DNA of 7,129 nt from Bacteroides sp. UBA1317. GTDB taxonomy: Bacteria > Bacteroidota > Bacteroidia > Bacteroidales > Bacteroidaceae. Location of the stretch: contig DBTL01000162.1 of assembly GCA_002307035.1 (NCBI GenBank), positions 1 to 7,129 of the forward strand. Direction: 5' to 3'. Below are positions 1 to 6,152 of this stretch, piece after piece (within the stretch, counting starts at the first letter, position 1; every line of letters begins with the position of its first letter). Under the pieces are notes generated by a model. The model saw only the letters and a list, made by a program, of their open reading frames with translations, did no database searches and was not told the origin of the DNA. Position numbers and translations under genes: made by a program.

Positions 1-780
1 GGTTACAAGTTCGCTTATGATAATCTTTCCCGATTGACGGCAGCCGGTTATCTGGAAGCAGGAACGGCGAATACGAACTATGGCACTTCATATGCTTATG
101 ACAAACATGGCAACATGACGAACCTTATTCGTAATGGCCGTACGGGAACGACTACTTTCGGTACGGTTGATAACCTGAGCATGAGCTATGCGGGTAATCA
201 ATTGATAAAGGCGGACGATGCAGGAACAAACGTTACTTTGTCCGCATCCATGGACTTCAAAAACAACTCTACGGCTGCGAAAGAATATTTTTACGACTTA
301 AACGGTAATTTAACAAAAGATTTAAATAAAGGAATAACAGGAATTGCGTATAATTTTTTAAATTTGCCGCAGAGTATTGCGATTGCTAATACGCTGGGAC
401 AGGCAACGAATACGTACACGTATGCCGCGGATGGTCGTAAGTTACAAGCTGTCATCGGTACTAAGCAGACGGACTACGTTGGCAATGTGATCTATGAAAA
501 CGGTGCATTGAAGCGGATATTGATTGATGGTGGTTATATAGAAGGTGGTGCTTATTACTTCTACCTGACTGATCATTTGGGCAATAACCGTGTGGTAGCT
601 AATGCAAGCGGAGGAATCGTTCAGACGAATCATTATTATCCGTTCGGTATGTCTTTTGCTGAAGGTGTTACGTCGAGCGGGCAGCCTTACAAGTACAATG
701 GTAAGGAATTGGATACGGAGAGAGGGTTGAATTTGTATGATTACTCGGCTAGGTTGATGGATCCTGCTTTGGGGAGGTTT
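1..780 (+). repeat. RHS core direct repeat, copy 1
   Basis: This aligns with 2828-3606 from the first base of the window to the LGRF codons. After that the two copies diverge into tip-specific core ends (AYVGNNPIRLNDPNG here). Confidence 0.88.
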
Positions 781-1533
781 AGTACGGTGGACCCTTTGGC
801 GGAGAAGTATTACTCAATATCTCCTTATGCGTATGTAGGAAATAATCCTATTCGATTAAATGACCCTAACGGAAGTGACTGGCGGGATAGAGTTGTTGGT
901 GCTGTTGTTGCAACTGTGGATAATGCTACAGGAATTGACCTGAGAAATACATATACGCCTATTGATGCATCTGATTACAACGATGGCCAGGACATAGGGG
1001 ATCTTGCAAGTGTTTTCATTGGTACAGGTGAGGTTGATGCTGGGGGAGGTATAGCTTCCGGATCTGTTTTGGTTACAGCTGTAACAGGAGGAGTCTCAGT
1101 TGAGATTACAGGACCAACTTTTGCAATAGGTTCGGCTGTCGCTGGTCATGGCGCTTTTATGGCAACAAACGGCACAAGTAATTTTGCATCACAAAAAGGT
1201 CGGGTTTCGGAGAGTAGCAAAGAAGTAAATGGGAATTCAAAATCGAGTACAAAATCCCAGCATAATTATGATGTAAAAGATACACAAACAGGCAATGTTG
1301 TTAAAACAGGCACTAGTGGTGGAAAAGAAACCAAAGCAGGTCAATCTTATAGGGGTAACTCGCAAGCTAATAAATGGAATAAACAGGAGGGAACACCAGG
1401 CAAATACAAATCTGAAACAACAAATAGGGTCCCTGCAGGTAAAGGAGCGAGACAGGAAGCTTTGAATTATGAAAAAAAGAGAGCCGATCAAGTCCGTGAT
1501 CAGTTAGATCCAATAAAACATAATAGACCATAA
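1..1533 (+). CDS. RHS repeat protein, C-terminal part, with tip A (candidate URI/GIY-YIG-type nuclease toxin); 5' end outside window
   Basis: The frame is open from base 1, so this is the C-terminal 510 residues of a longer protein; the TTG at 34 is not a credible start because the RHS core continues upstream of it. Numbered from base 1, the YD-repeat core runs to residue ~291 with DHLGNN (191-196), PFGM (from 214), YKYNGKELD (from 230), YDYSAR (from 246), LGRF, and a closing DPNG (288-291). RHS cores form a shell that encloses the toxin; cleavage near the core/tip border is known for the family. Tip A (292-510) starts with a hydrophobic Gly/Ala/Val-rich linker (about 298-385). It ends in a basic domain with HNYDVKD (from 421), VVKTGTSGG (433-441), SYR (449-451), ARQEALNYE (483-491) and a KHNRP end. 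That order resembles URI/GIY-YIG-fold toxin tips, with R451 and E486 or E491 as possible catalytic residues. The RHS call is firm; the nuclease call is inference from motif spacing. Confidence 0.93.
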   Translation, partial: GYKFAYDNLSRLTAAGYLEAGTANTNYGTSYAYDKHGNMTNLIRNGRTGTTTFGTVDNLSMSYAGNQLIKADDAGTNVTLSASMDFKNNSTAAKEYFYDLNGNLTKDLNKGITGIAYNFLNLPQSIAIANTLGQATNTYTYAADGRKLQAVIGTKQTDYVGNVIYENGALKRILIDGGYIEGGAYYFYLTDHLGNNRVVANASGGIVQTNHYYPFGMSFAEGVTSSGQPYKYNGKELDTERGLNLYDYSARLMDPALGRFSTVDPLAEKYYSISPYAYVGNNPIRLNDPNGSDWRDRVVGAVVATVDNATGIDLRNTYTPIDASDYNDGQDIGDLASVFIGTGEVDAGGGIASGSVLVTAVTGGVSVEITGPTFAIGSAVAGHGAFMATNGTSNFASQKGRVSESSKEVNGNSKSSTKSQHNYDVKDTQTGNVVKTGTSGGKETKAGQSYRGNSQANKWNKQEGTPGKYKSETTNRVPAGKGARQEALNYEKKRADQVRDQLDPIKHNRP

Positions 1534-2515
1534 TATGAATTTGAGATACATTTTGTTACATATTGATTTCCAGTCTGGATATACAGATCAATTTCGAGAT
1601 AAATTTAACTTATACTCGAAATTTATAGGTTACTATTTATCTACTCATGTGAGAAAATTAAAATTAGAAACAGACGGAACTTTTAATATGATTGCTGTGA
1701 AACCTTCTGTAAGTGCTAATTTTGTCTGCAGACTTATGTCTGAAAAGGCTCTAGTGATTAATGTTTTATTTAATAATATAGCTGCTTATAACCTCATGAA
1801 TGAGATAGAAAGGTATGAGTATTGTTTGGAACTTCTGGAAGACGGGTACAAAATAGCTGCCCAATATAAGCCGATTCCTCTGGAACCATTGTTAAATCTG
1901 CATCAACAGTTTAGAATAGGCGGTTATAAAAATGAGTGGCTACATAAGAAGAAGAAATTTAAAGAACATGGGATAGAGGTCTCTTTAAATTGTTTTTTTA
2001 CCACATATGATTTTCAGTTGAAGATTACTGTCTCTGATATTAAGACTAAAGTTGAGCTGATTTCAGGAATGGTTATTCGAACTTTGCCGGATCCTGTTTG
2101 TTTTCATCACCTATTCAGAGATGTCATTATTGAAAATGAAGAACTAATAATTACAGATTTCTTAAATAGGCCCAAGTTTAAGTTTTTATTATCTGATATT
2201 TTGAGAAAGAAATTAGCTTTTGATGTTATGAATATTGGTGTAGAGTATAATCCTTATCTAGGATAAAATGTAATAATGTTTTTTTACTGTAATTGGGTTA
2301 CCAATCAAAGCTGGACATTCAAGCTGAATGGTTCCACCACTCTAACTTACCTTTACTCGGTGATGTACTACGATTATAAGGGACGGGTGATACAGAGCAA
2401 AGGGAACAATCACCTGAGCGGAGGAACGGAAAAGGAATACATCGCTTATGACTTTACGGGGCAGCCGCTGCAAAAGAAGCACATTCATTTCGCTACGGGT
2501 AAAACAACCCAGACC
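797..2515 (+). repeat. Long direct repeat, copy 1 (core end, tip A, immunity A, core restart)
   Basis: This aligns with 5414-7129 at an offset of 4617 falling to 4614 through small indels. Identity is very high except for an island at about 1465-1825. It starts in the LAEKYYS codons and continues at least to 2515, where its partner meets the window edge. Confidence 0.9.
1535..2266 (+). CDS. Candidate immunity protein A for tip A (family not recognised)
   Basis: This 243-residue soluble protein has no signal peptide or convincing membrane segment. Its ATG follows the toxin stop by one base (TAATATG), so translation is probably coupled to the toxin gene. That position directly after an RHS tip is where cognate immunity genes sit, and the pair recurs as a unit at 5404-6872, which supports the role. 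I do not recognise a named family. The N-terminal ~91 residues differ strongly from the second copy, at a little over half identical by eye. From ERYEY (92-96) to the end the two are almost the same, with about three substitutions. The C-terminal half is rich in Lys and aromatic residues (WLHKKKKFKEHG; LSDILRKKLAFDV). If the role is right, it would bind the tip A nuclease domain in the cytoplasm. No Shine-Dalgarno sequence is visible, as is usual in Bacteroidetes. Confidence 0.8.
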   Translation: MNLRYILLHIDFQSGYTDQFRDKFNLYSKFIGYYLSTHVRKLKLETDGTFNMIAVKPSVSANFVCRLMSEKALVINVLFNNIAAYNLMNEIERYEYCLELLEDGYKIAAQYKPIPLEPLLNLHQQFRIGGYKNEWLHKKKKFKEHGIEVSLNCFFTTYDFQLKITVSDIKTKVELISGMVIRTLPDPVCFHHLFRDVIIENEELIITDFLNRPKFKFLLSDILRKKLAFDVMNIGVEYNPYLG

Positions 2516-3316
2516 GAACTTTACACGTATGCGTATGATGATGCGGAAAGATTGAAAACCACGCAATACAGTCTGAATGGCGGCACAGCGGTAACCCTGG
2601 CTTCAAACACTTACGATGAACTGGGCAGACTGAAGACTATCACCCGCAACGGGCAGGCCGCTCTTGCAACAACTTATACCTACAATGTCCGTTCATGGCT
2701 GAAATCATCCGCTTCCCCGCTGTTCAACCAGACCTTGTACTATAACAATTCTTACGGAAGTAATACTCCCCGTTACAATGGCAACATCTCTGCGATGAGC
2801 TGGACAACAAGCGGTGACAAGACAAGAGGCTACAACTTTGCTTATGATAATCTTTCCCGATTGACGGCGGCCGGTTATCTGGAAGGAGGAGTTGCCAACA
2901 CGAGTTATGGCACTTCTTATGCTTACGACAAGCATGGTAATATGACGAACTTGGTTCGTAAGGGTCGTATGGGAACGAGTACTTTCGGCACAATTGATAA
3001 CCTGAGCATGAGCTATGCGGGTAATCAATTGATAAAGGCGGACGATGCGGGAACAAACGTCACTTTATCCGCATCCATGGACTTTAAGAATAACTCCACA
3101 GCTGCGAAAGAATATTTTTACGACTTAAACGGTAATTTAACAAAAGATTTAAATAAAGGAATAACAGGAATTACGTATAATTTTTTAAATTTGCCACAGA
3201 GTGTTGCGATTAGTAACACACTTGGACAGGCAACGAATACGTACACGTATGCCGCCGACGGTCGTAAGTTACAAGCTGTCATAGGCGTAAGCAGACGGAC
3301 TACGTTGGCAATGTGA
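2276..3316 (+). CDS. 5'-truncated RHS core ('core restart'), frameshifted before its tip
   Basis: These 346 codons of RHS core lie nine bases after the immunity A stop. The first ~13 residues (MFFYCNWVTNQSW) are not RHS-like. Recognisable core begins near TFKLNGS, with YDYKGRVIQS at 32-41 and YDF at 58-60. Further YD repeats follow (AYDDAERLKTTQY, TYDELGRLKTITRNG, AYDNLSRLTAAGY, YDKHGNMTNL, YDLNGNLTKD). There is no signal peptide, N-terminal domain or complete shell, so it cannot be a full delivery protein. From 2828 on it matches the core at the window start closely. Near 3283-3290 one base is missing relative to that copy (GGTACTAAG against GGCGTAAG). This throws the frame into a TGA at 3314-3316, while the true continuation lies in the frame starting at 3313. 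The ATG at 2276 is ATA in the parallel copy (6892-6894), so translation from here is doubtful. It is best read as a displaced core fragment. Confidence 0.8.
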   Translation: MFFYCNWVTNQSWTFKLNGSTTLTYLYSVMYYDYKGRVIQSKGNNHLSGGTEKEYIAYDFTGQPLQKKHIHFATGKTTQTELYTYAYDDAERLKTTQYSLNGGTAVTLASNTYDELGRLKTITRNGQAALATTYTYNVRSWLKSSASPLFNQTLYYNNSYGSNTPRYNGNISAMSWTTSGDKTRGYNFAYDNLSRLTAAGYLEGGVANTSYGTSYAYDKHGNMTNLVRKGRMGTSTFGTIDNLSMSYAGNQLIKADDAGTNVTLSASMDFKNNSTAAKEYFYDLNGNLTKDLNKGITGITYNFLNLPQSVAISNTLGQATNTYTYAADGRKLQAVIGVSRRTTLAM

Positions 3317-3606
3317 TCTATGAAAACGGTTCATTGAAACGGATCTTGGTTGATGGCGGTTATATAGAAGGTGGTGCTTATTACTTCTACCTGACTGATC
3401 ATTTGGGAAATAACCGTGTGGTAGCTAATGCCAGCGGAGGAATCGTTCAGACGAATCATTTTTATCCGTTTGGTATGTCGTTTGCTGAAGGTGTTACTTC
3501 GAGCGGGCAGCCTTACAAGTACAACGGTAAGGAACTGGATATGGAAAGAGGGTTGAATTTGTATGATTACTCGGCTAGGTTGATGGATCCTGCTTTGGGT
3601 AGGTTT
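2828..3606 (+). repeat. RHS core direct repeat, copy 2 (carries the one-base deletion)
   Basis: This aligns with 1-780 at offset 2827, dropping to 2826 after the deletion near 3287. Synonymous changes are scattered through it. It ends at LGRF, after which the core end is tip B-specific (TYCINNPMKFVDPNG). Confidence 0.88.
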
Positions 3607-4284
3607 GCTACAGTGGATCCTAAAGCAGAAAAGTACTATTCGATCAGTCCGTATACTTATTGCATAAATAATCCAATGAAGTTTGTGGATCCAAATGGGA
3701 AAGAAATTCAGAATCCACCAGGCAAAGGTTATTGGAATTGGAGCCGCAAAAAACAGATAAGAGTAGCAAAACATGCCAGTGCAACAAATGCTGCCGCTAA
3801 TAACGCATTTAAAGGATCAGGCGTAAGTGTTTCTGGTTCAGTATGGTCAATAGGTGGTGGGGGAGGTGTAGGCTCCGTAAAAGGAAAAATCAAAGTTGCT
3901 CTAGGGCATGTTTCGGTAAATGGAAATGGGGATCAAGTATCAACTAAGCTTTCAATTGGAGAAACCAGTGCGGAATTATCGGTAAGTTCTGCATCTCTAA
4001 AAACCGGAGTTTCACTAGCTGAAGGAAAAGCCACAATTGACAAGAATGCTAATGCGAGTGCTGACTTTGAGTCCATTTCTGCAGATGCAAAGGTTCAAGT
4101 AGGTGATAATCCTAAGGTTGAAATGAATAGCGATACCAAAGTTGGTATTAGTGCGAAAGTTAGTATAGCAGAAGTAGACCTTTCTATTGATTTTAAGGCA
4201 GTAGGCCAGTGGTTTGTAGGAGCATTGAATACAATTACGGAAATTTTGACACCAGAAATTGAGATGAATACTATAAAGAGATAA
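3313..4284 (+). CDS. RHS core C-terminus with tip B (uncharacterised beta-rich C-terminal domain), continuation of the frameshifted core
   Basis: The 323-residue frame opens with GTG at 3313, overlapping the previous stop as GTGA. It continues the core: DHLGNN, PFGMSF, YKYNGKELD, YDYSARLMDPALGRF, then a core end that differs from module 1 (TYCINNPMKFVDPNG, DPNG at 126-129). Tip B is residues 130-323. It has a basic start with WNWSRKKQ, then an Ala/Asn stretch and a Gly-rich segment (SGSVWSIGGGGGVG, about 174-187). After these comes ~100 residues of alternating polar and hydrophobic residues rich in Ser, Ala, Val and Lys. The C-terminal segment (about 288-312) is more hydrophobic and contains GQWFVGAL. 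I see no nuclease motif. Amphipathic beta-strands suggest, but do not prove, a membrane-acting toxin. The GTG may allow separate translation, but the simplest reading is the 3' half of a gene broken by a one-base deletion. Confidence 0.8.
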   Translation: MIYENGSLKRILVDGGYIEGGAYYFYLTDHLGNNRVVANASGGIVQTNHFYPFGMSFAEGVTSSGQPYKYNGKELDMERGLNLYDYSARLMDPALGRFATVDPKAEKYYSISPYTYCINNPMKFVDPNGKEIQNPPGKGYWNWSRKKQIRVAKHASATNAAANNAFKGSGVSVSGSVWSIGGGGGVGSVKGKIKVALGHVSVNGNGDQVSTKLSIGETSAELSVSSASLKTGVSLAEGKATIDKNANASADFESISADAKVQVGDNPKVEMNSDTKVGISAKVSIAEVDLSIDFKAVGQWFVGALNTITEILTPEIEMNTIKR

Positions 4285-4307
4285 ATATAACTAATAATAA
4301 GTCACTA

Positions 4308-4505
4308 ATGAAACAATTTTTTATTATATCACTCCTTGTGTTGACATCTTGTGCACAGGCAAATAAAGATAATGATGAAGAATCTCGCAAATTAATAGAA
4401 ATATTCTTCACCACGTATGAAAAAAATAGCATTGAGAGAGCATTAGATGAACTATTTTCTACGAATGCTTTGCTATGTTACCATCTCACAATCTCGATGA
4501 GGTGA
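4308..4505 (+). CDS. Small lipoprotein, N-terminal piece of a frameshifted gene
   Basis: The start is ATG at 4308, 23 bases after the tip B stop. Residues 1-15 form a type II signal peptide: K2, a hydrophobic run FFIISLLVL, then lipobox LTSC with Cys15 as the predicted lipidation site. The mature part begins AQANKDNDEE and continues with a helical stretch (LIEIFFTTYEKNSIERALDELFSTN). The frame then closes after a tail (CYHLTISMR) that looks out of frame, while the next frame carries a plausible continuation from about 4475. A one-base loss or two-base gain between about 4455 and 4480 would explain this. A joined product would be ~145 residues. Its place between tip B and a DUF3592 gene suggests an immunity or accessory role, but I do not recognise a named family and this is inference. 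Confidence 0.7.
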   Translation: MKQFFIISLLVLTSCAQANKDNDEESRKLIEIFFTTYEKNSIERALDELFSTNALLCYHLTISMR

Positions 4506-4750
4506 AGGAAAAATTAGTATCCTATACAGATTCTATTGGCAAGTATTGCGGTTATGAGATTATAGCAAAGAAAACTATAGGTAAATCTATGATCCATTAC
4601 TCTTGTATAGTCAACTATGAACTCCAGCCTCTTAGATATTCATTCACACTTTATAAGCCTAAAGATTCATGGGTATTGTATAACTTTCAATTTGATACAG
4701 AGATAGTGAGTGAATTAAATGAGTCTGCTAAATTTTACTACATAAATTAA
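4475..4750 (+). CDS. C-terminal piece of the same frameshifted lipoprotein gene
   Basis: These 91 codons overlap the end of the lipoprotein frame by 31 bases. The sequence (LDEVKEKLVSYTDSIGKYCGYE, then SCIVNYELQPLRYSFTLYKP and WVLYNFQFD) reads as an alpha+beta domain of the kind found in small Bacteroidetes lipoproteins with a 'YTDSIGKYCGYE' then 'YxxxxYxxQPLRYxFxxYKPxxxWxLYNFxFD' layout. It would fit directly after the helix at the end of the upstream piece. With no signal peptide of its own, it would stay in the cytoplasm if translated from the ATG at 4475. It is more likely the rest of the disrupted gene. The next gene starts two bases after its stop, so the two look co-transcribed. Confidence 0.65.
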   Translation: MLPSHNLDEVKEKLVSYTDSIGKYCGYEIIAKKTIGKSMIHYSCIVNYELQPLRYSFTLYKPKDSWVLYNFQFDTEIVSELNESAKFYYIN

Positions 4751-4752
4751 AT

Positions 4753-5220
4753 ATGGAATATTTTGTAGTATATATATGTCTGCTAGCCGGAGGCATAATT
4801 CAAGTGCTCTGTTTTTTTGTCTTACTTTATTTTTCAAGGAAATCAAAGCAATGGCCTACAACAATGGGGCAGATATTATCTTCTAAAATTTCTTCTTTGG
4901 GCTCGAATTATGAAGATATGAACAAATCATATAAAGCAGTAATCAGGTATCAATACCAAGTGCAGGATGAAATACATGTATCAGATAGGTTACATTATGG
5001 TGACTGGATAGCTACTGATTTTTCTTCTTATGCAAAGAAGGTTGTGACGAGATACAAAGAAGGTTGTGAGTGTATTGTACATTATGATCCTCAAAAACCA
5101 CAAGATTCTGTTTTAGAGACGACTTTAGGTCTGTCAACATATCTTTTATTAGTTGGTGGTATATTATTTATTTTGATAGACATTGTATTATTGCTATGTA
5201 GAGGGATGTTCGTTTTTTAA
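4753..5220 (+). CDS. DUF3592 domain membrane protein, possible immunity protein for tip B
   Basis: This 155-residue protein has two membrane segments, about residues 4-27 and 127-149. Between them lies a ~95-residue soluble domain with the DUF3592 layout. That layout is a WPTTMGQI entry (from 34), beta-rich IRYQYQV, a YKEGCECIVHYDP turn (YDP at 111-113), and SVLE (119-122) leading into the second segment. The length is normal for the family, so the gene looks intact. DUF3592 proteins have no settled biochemical role, and they occur near polymorphic toxin genes in Bacteroidetes and elsewhere. It is the last gene of the tip B module, starting two bases after the lipoprotein frame (TAAATATG). 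An inner-membrane protein would suit protection against a membrane-acting toxin, but that is inference. The DUF3592 call is much firmer than the immunity call. Confidence 0.82.
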   Translation: MEYFVVYICLLAGGIIQVLCFFVLLYFSRKSKQWPTTMGQILSSKISSLGSNYEDMNKSYKAVIRYQYQVQDEIHVSDRLHYGDWIATDFSSYAKKVVTRYKEGCECIVHYDPQKPQDSVLETTLGLSTYLLLVGGILFILIDIVLLLCRGMFVF

Positions 5221-5262
5221 ATATTGCAATAGCAGCAAGATTGTCTTTTGGTGTTATTTAAG

Positions 5263-5403
5263 ACTTCATACACCTACGACAAACATGTTAATATGGCAAC
5301 CTTGATCCGTAGAGGTTCTACAGGAACGGGATTCAGTACGATCAATGACCTGGGTATTAGCTAGTGTAAACGGAACTGCAAACCCTCAAGCGGATATTGG
5401 TTG
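5263..5403 (+). pseudogene. Vestigial RHS core fragment
   Basis: From 5263 one frame reads TSYTYDKHVNMATLIRRG and then GTGFSTINDLGIS before a TAG at 5362-5364. This is a YD repeat clearly related to the core's TSYAYDKHGNMTNLIRNG, but more diverged than the other two cores here, so it came from a different RHS parent. After a short unalignable stretch, bases around 5385-5410 match the core's AAGCGGATATTG/GGTTGATGG segment. They then jump straight to GGATCC and the LAEKYYS coding sequence just before tip A'. Several hundred bases of core are missing. It has no start of its own and cannot supply a delivery shell. The bases between the DUF3592 stop and 5263 are AT-rich and show nothing I can name. 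Confidence 0.72.
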
Positions 5404-5721
5404 ATGGATCCGCTGGCGGAGAAGTATTACTCAATATCTCCTTATGCTTATGTAGGAAATAATCCTATTCGATTAAATGACCCTAACGGAAGTGACTGGC
5501 GGGATAGAGTTGTTGGTGCTGTTGTTGCAACTGTGGATAATGCTACTGGAATTGACCTGAGAAGCACATATGCGCCTATTGATGCATCTGATTATAACGA
5601 TGGCCAGGACATAGGGGATCTTGCAAGTGTTTTCATTGGTACAGGTGAGGTTGATGCTGGGGGGAGGTATAGCTTCTGGATCTGTTTTGGTTACAGCTGC
5701 AACAGGAGGGGTCTCAGTTGA
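5401..5721 (+). pseudogene. Tip A' 5' piece: RHS core end and linker, frameshifted at a G run
   Basis: The frame (TTG 5401, ATG 5404) encodes MDPLAEKYYSISPYAYVGNN, the DPNG core end and the tip A linker. It is almost identical to module 1 apart from NTYTP becoming STYAP. At 5659-5664 there are six Gs where module 1 has five (1042-1046). The frame then runs out of register (GRYSFWICFGYSCNRRG) to a stop at 5719-5721. The intended continuation is in the overlapping frame that ends at 6151. With one G removed, 5404-6151 would be an open orphan tip of ~248 codons without an RHS shell. Causes could be true decay, slippage-based switching, or a sequencing error in the run. Confidence 0.75.
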
Positions 5722-6151
5722 GATTACAGGATCAACTTTTGCACTAGGTTCTGCTGTTGCTGGTCATGGCGCTTTTATGGCAACAAACGGCACAAGTAAT
5801 TTTGCATCACAAAAAGGTCGGGTTTCGGAAAGTAGCAAAGAAGTAAATGGGAATTCAAAATCGAGTACAAAATCCCAGCATAATTATGATGTAAAAGATA
5901 CACAAACAGGCAATGTCGTTAAAACTGGTACTAGTGGTGGAAAAGAAACCAAAGCAGGTCAATCTTATAGGGGTAACTCGCAAGCTAATAAATGGAATAA
6001 ACAGGAGGGAACACCAGGTAGATACAAATCTGAAACAACAAATAGGGTCCCTGCAGGTAAAGGAGCAAGACAGGAAGCTTTGGATTATGAAAAGAAGAGA
6101 GCCGACCAAGTCCGAAATCAGCTAGATGATAATAAACATAAAAGGCCATAA
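5621..6151 (+). CDS. Tip A' 3' piece: candidate URI/GIY-YIG-type toxin domain, orphan copy
   Basis: From about GGGIASGSVL (near 5659) this frame matches tip A of module 1; the codons before that are out of register with the real gene, so the start at 5621 is probably not natural. It holds the end of the hydrophobic linker and the whole C-terminal domain: HNYDVKD, VVKTGTSGG, SYRGN, NKWNKQEG and ARQEALDYEKKRADQV. I count 11 differences from tip A across the full 219-residue tip (5' piece included). Five of them lie in the last 22 residues, where D-Q-L-D-P-I-K-H-N-R-P becomes N-Q-L-D-D-N-K-H-K-R-P. The candidate catalytic residues are unchanged, so the domain could be active if expressed or moved onto an intact RHS core. 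The stop is followed one base later by immunity A'. Confidence 0.78.
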   Translation: MQVFSLVQVRLMLGGGIASGSVLVTAATGGVSVEITGSTFALGSAVAGHGAFMATNGTSNFASQKGRVSESSKEVNGNSKSSTKSQHNYDVKDTQTGNVVKTGTSGGKETKAGQSYRGNSQANKWNKQEGTPGRYKSETTNRVPAGKGARQEALDYEKKRADQVRNQLDDNKHKRP

Positions 6152-6152
6152 T

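Noticed and set aside
1237..1491. Minus-strand 84-codon frame, repeated at 5855-6109
   Set aside because: It recurs only because the toxin-coding repeat recurs; it is antisense to the toxin domain and has no protein features of its own.
2705..3056. Two overlapping minus-strand open frames of 107 and 110 codons across the RHS core
   Set aside because: They lie antisense to a well-supported RHS core, overlap each other in different frames, and have Ser/Cys/Tyr-rich compositions typical of shadow frames.
3313..3316. Programmed ribosomal frameshift joining the two RHS pieces
   Set aside because: There is no slippery heptamer near the break, and the intact parallel copy shows a plain one-base loss, so a mutation is the simpler account.
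3331..3774. Minus-strand open frame of 147 codons
   Set aside because: It is antisense to the RHS core end and the start of tip B. A shorter version appears at the matching place in core 1 (442-633), as expected for a shadow of conserved codons.
5221..5262. Promoter for the tip A' module
   Set aside because: The stretch is AT-rich, but I could not find a convincing Bacteroidetes -33/-7 pair at proper spacing.
5913..6125. Plus-strand 70-codon frame inside tip A'
   Set aside because: It is an out-of-frame reading of the toxin domain, whose real frame is supported by the module 1 copy.
6126..6152. Upstream ATG extending immunity A' by nine residues
   Set aside because: The extra residues are toxin codons read in another frame, and the homologous immunity A starts at the position equivalent to 6153.
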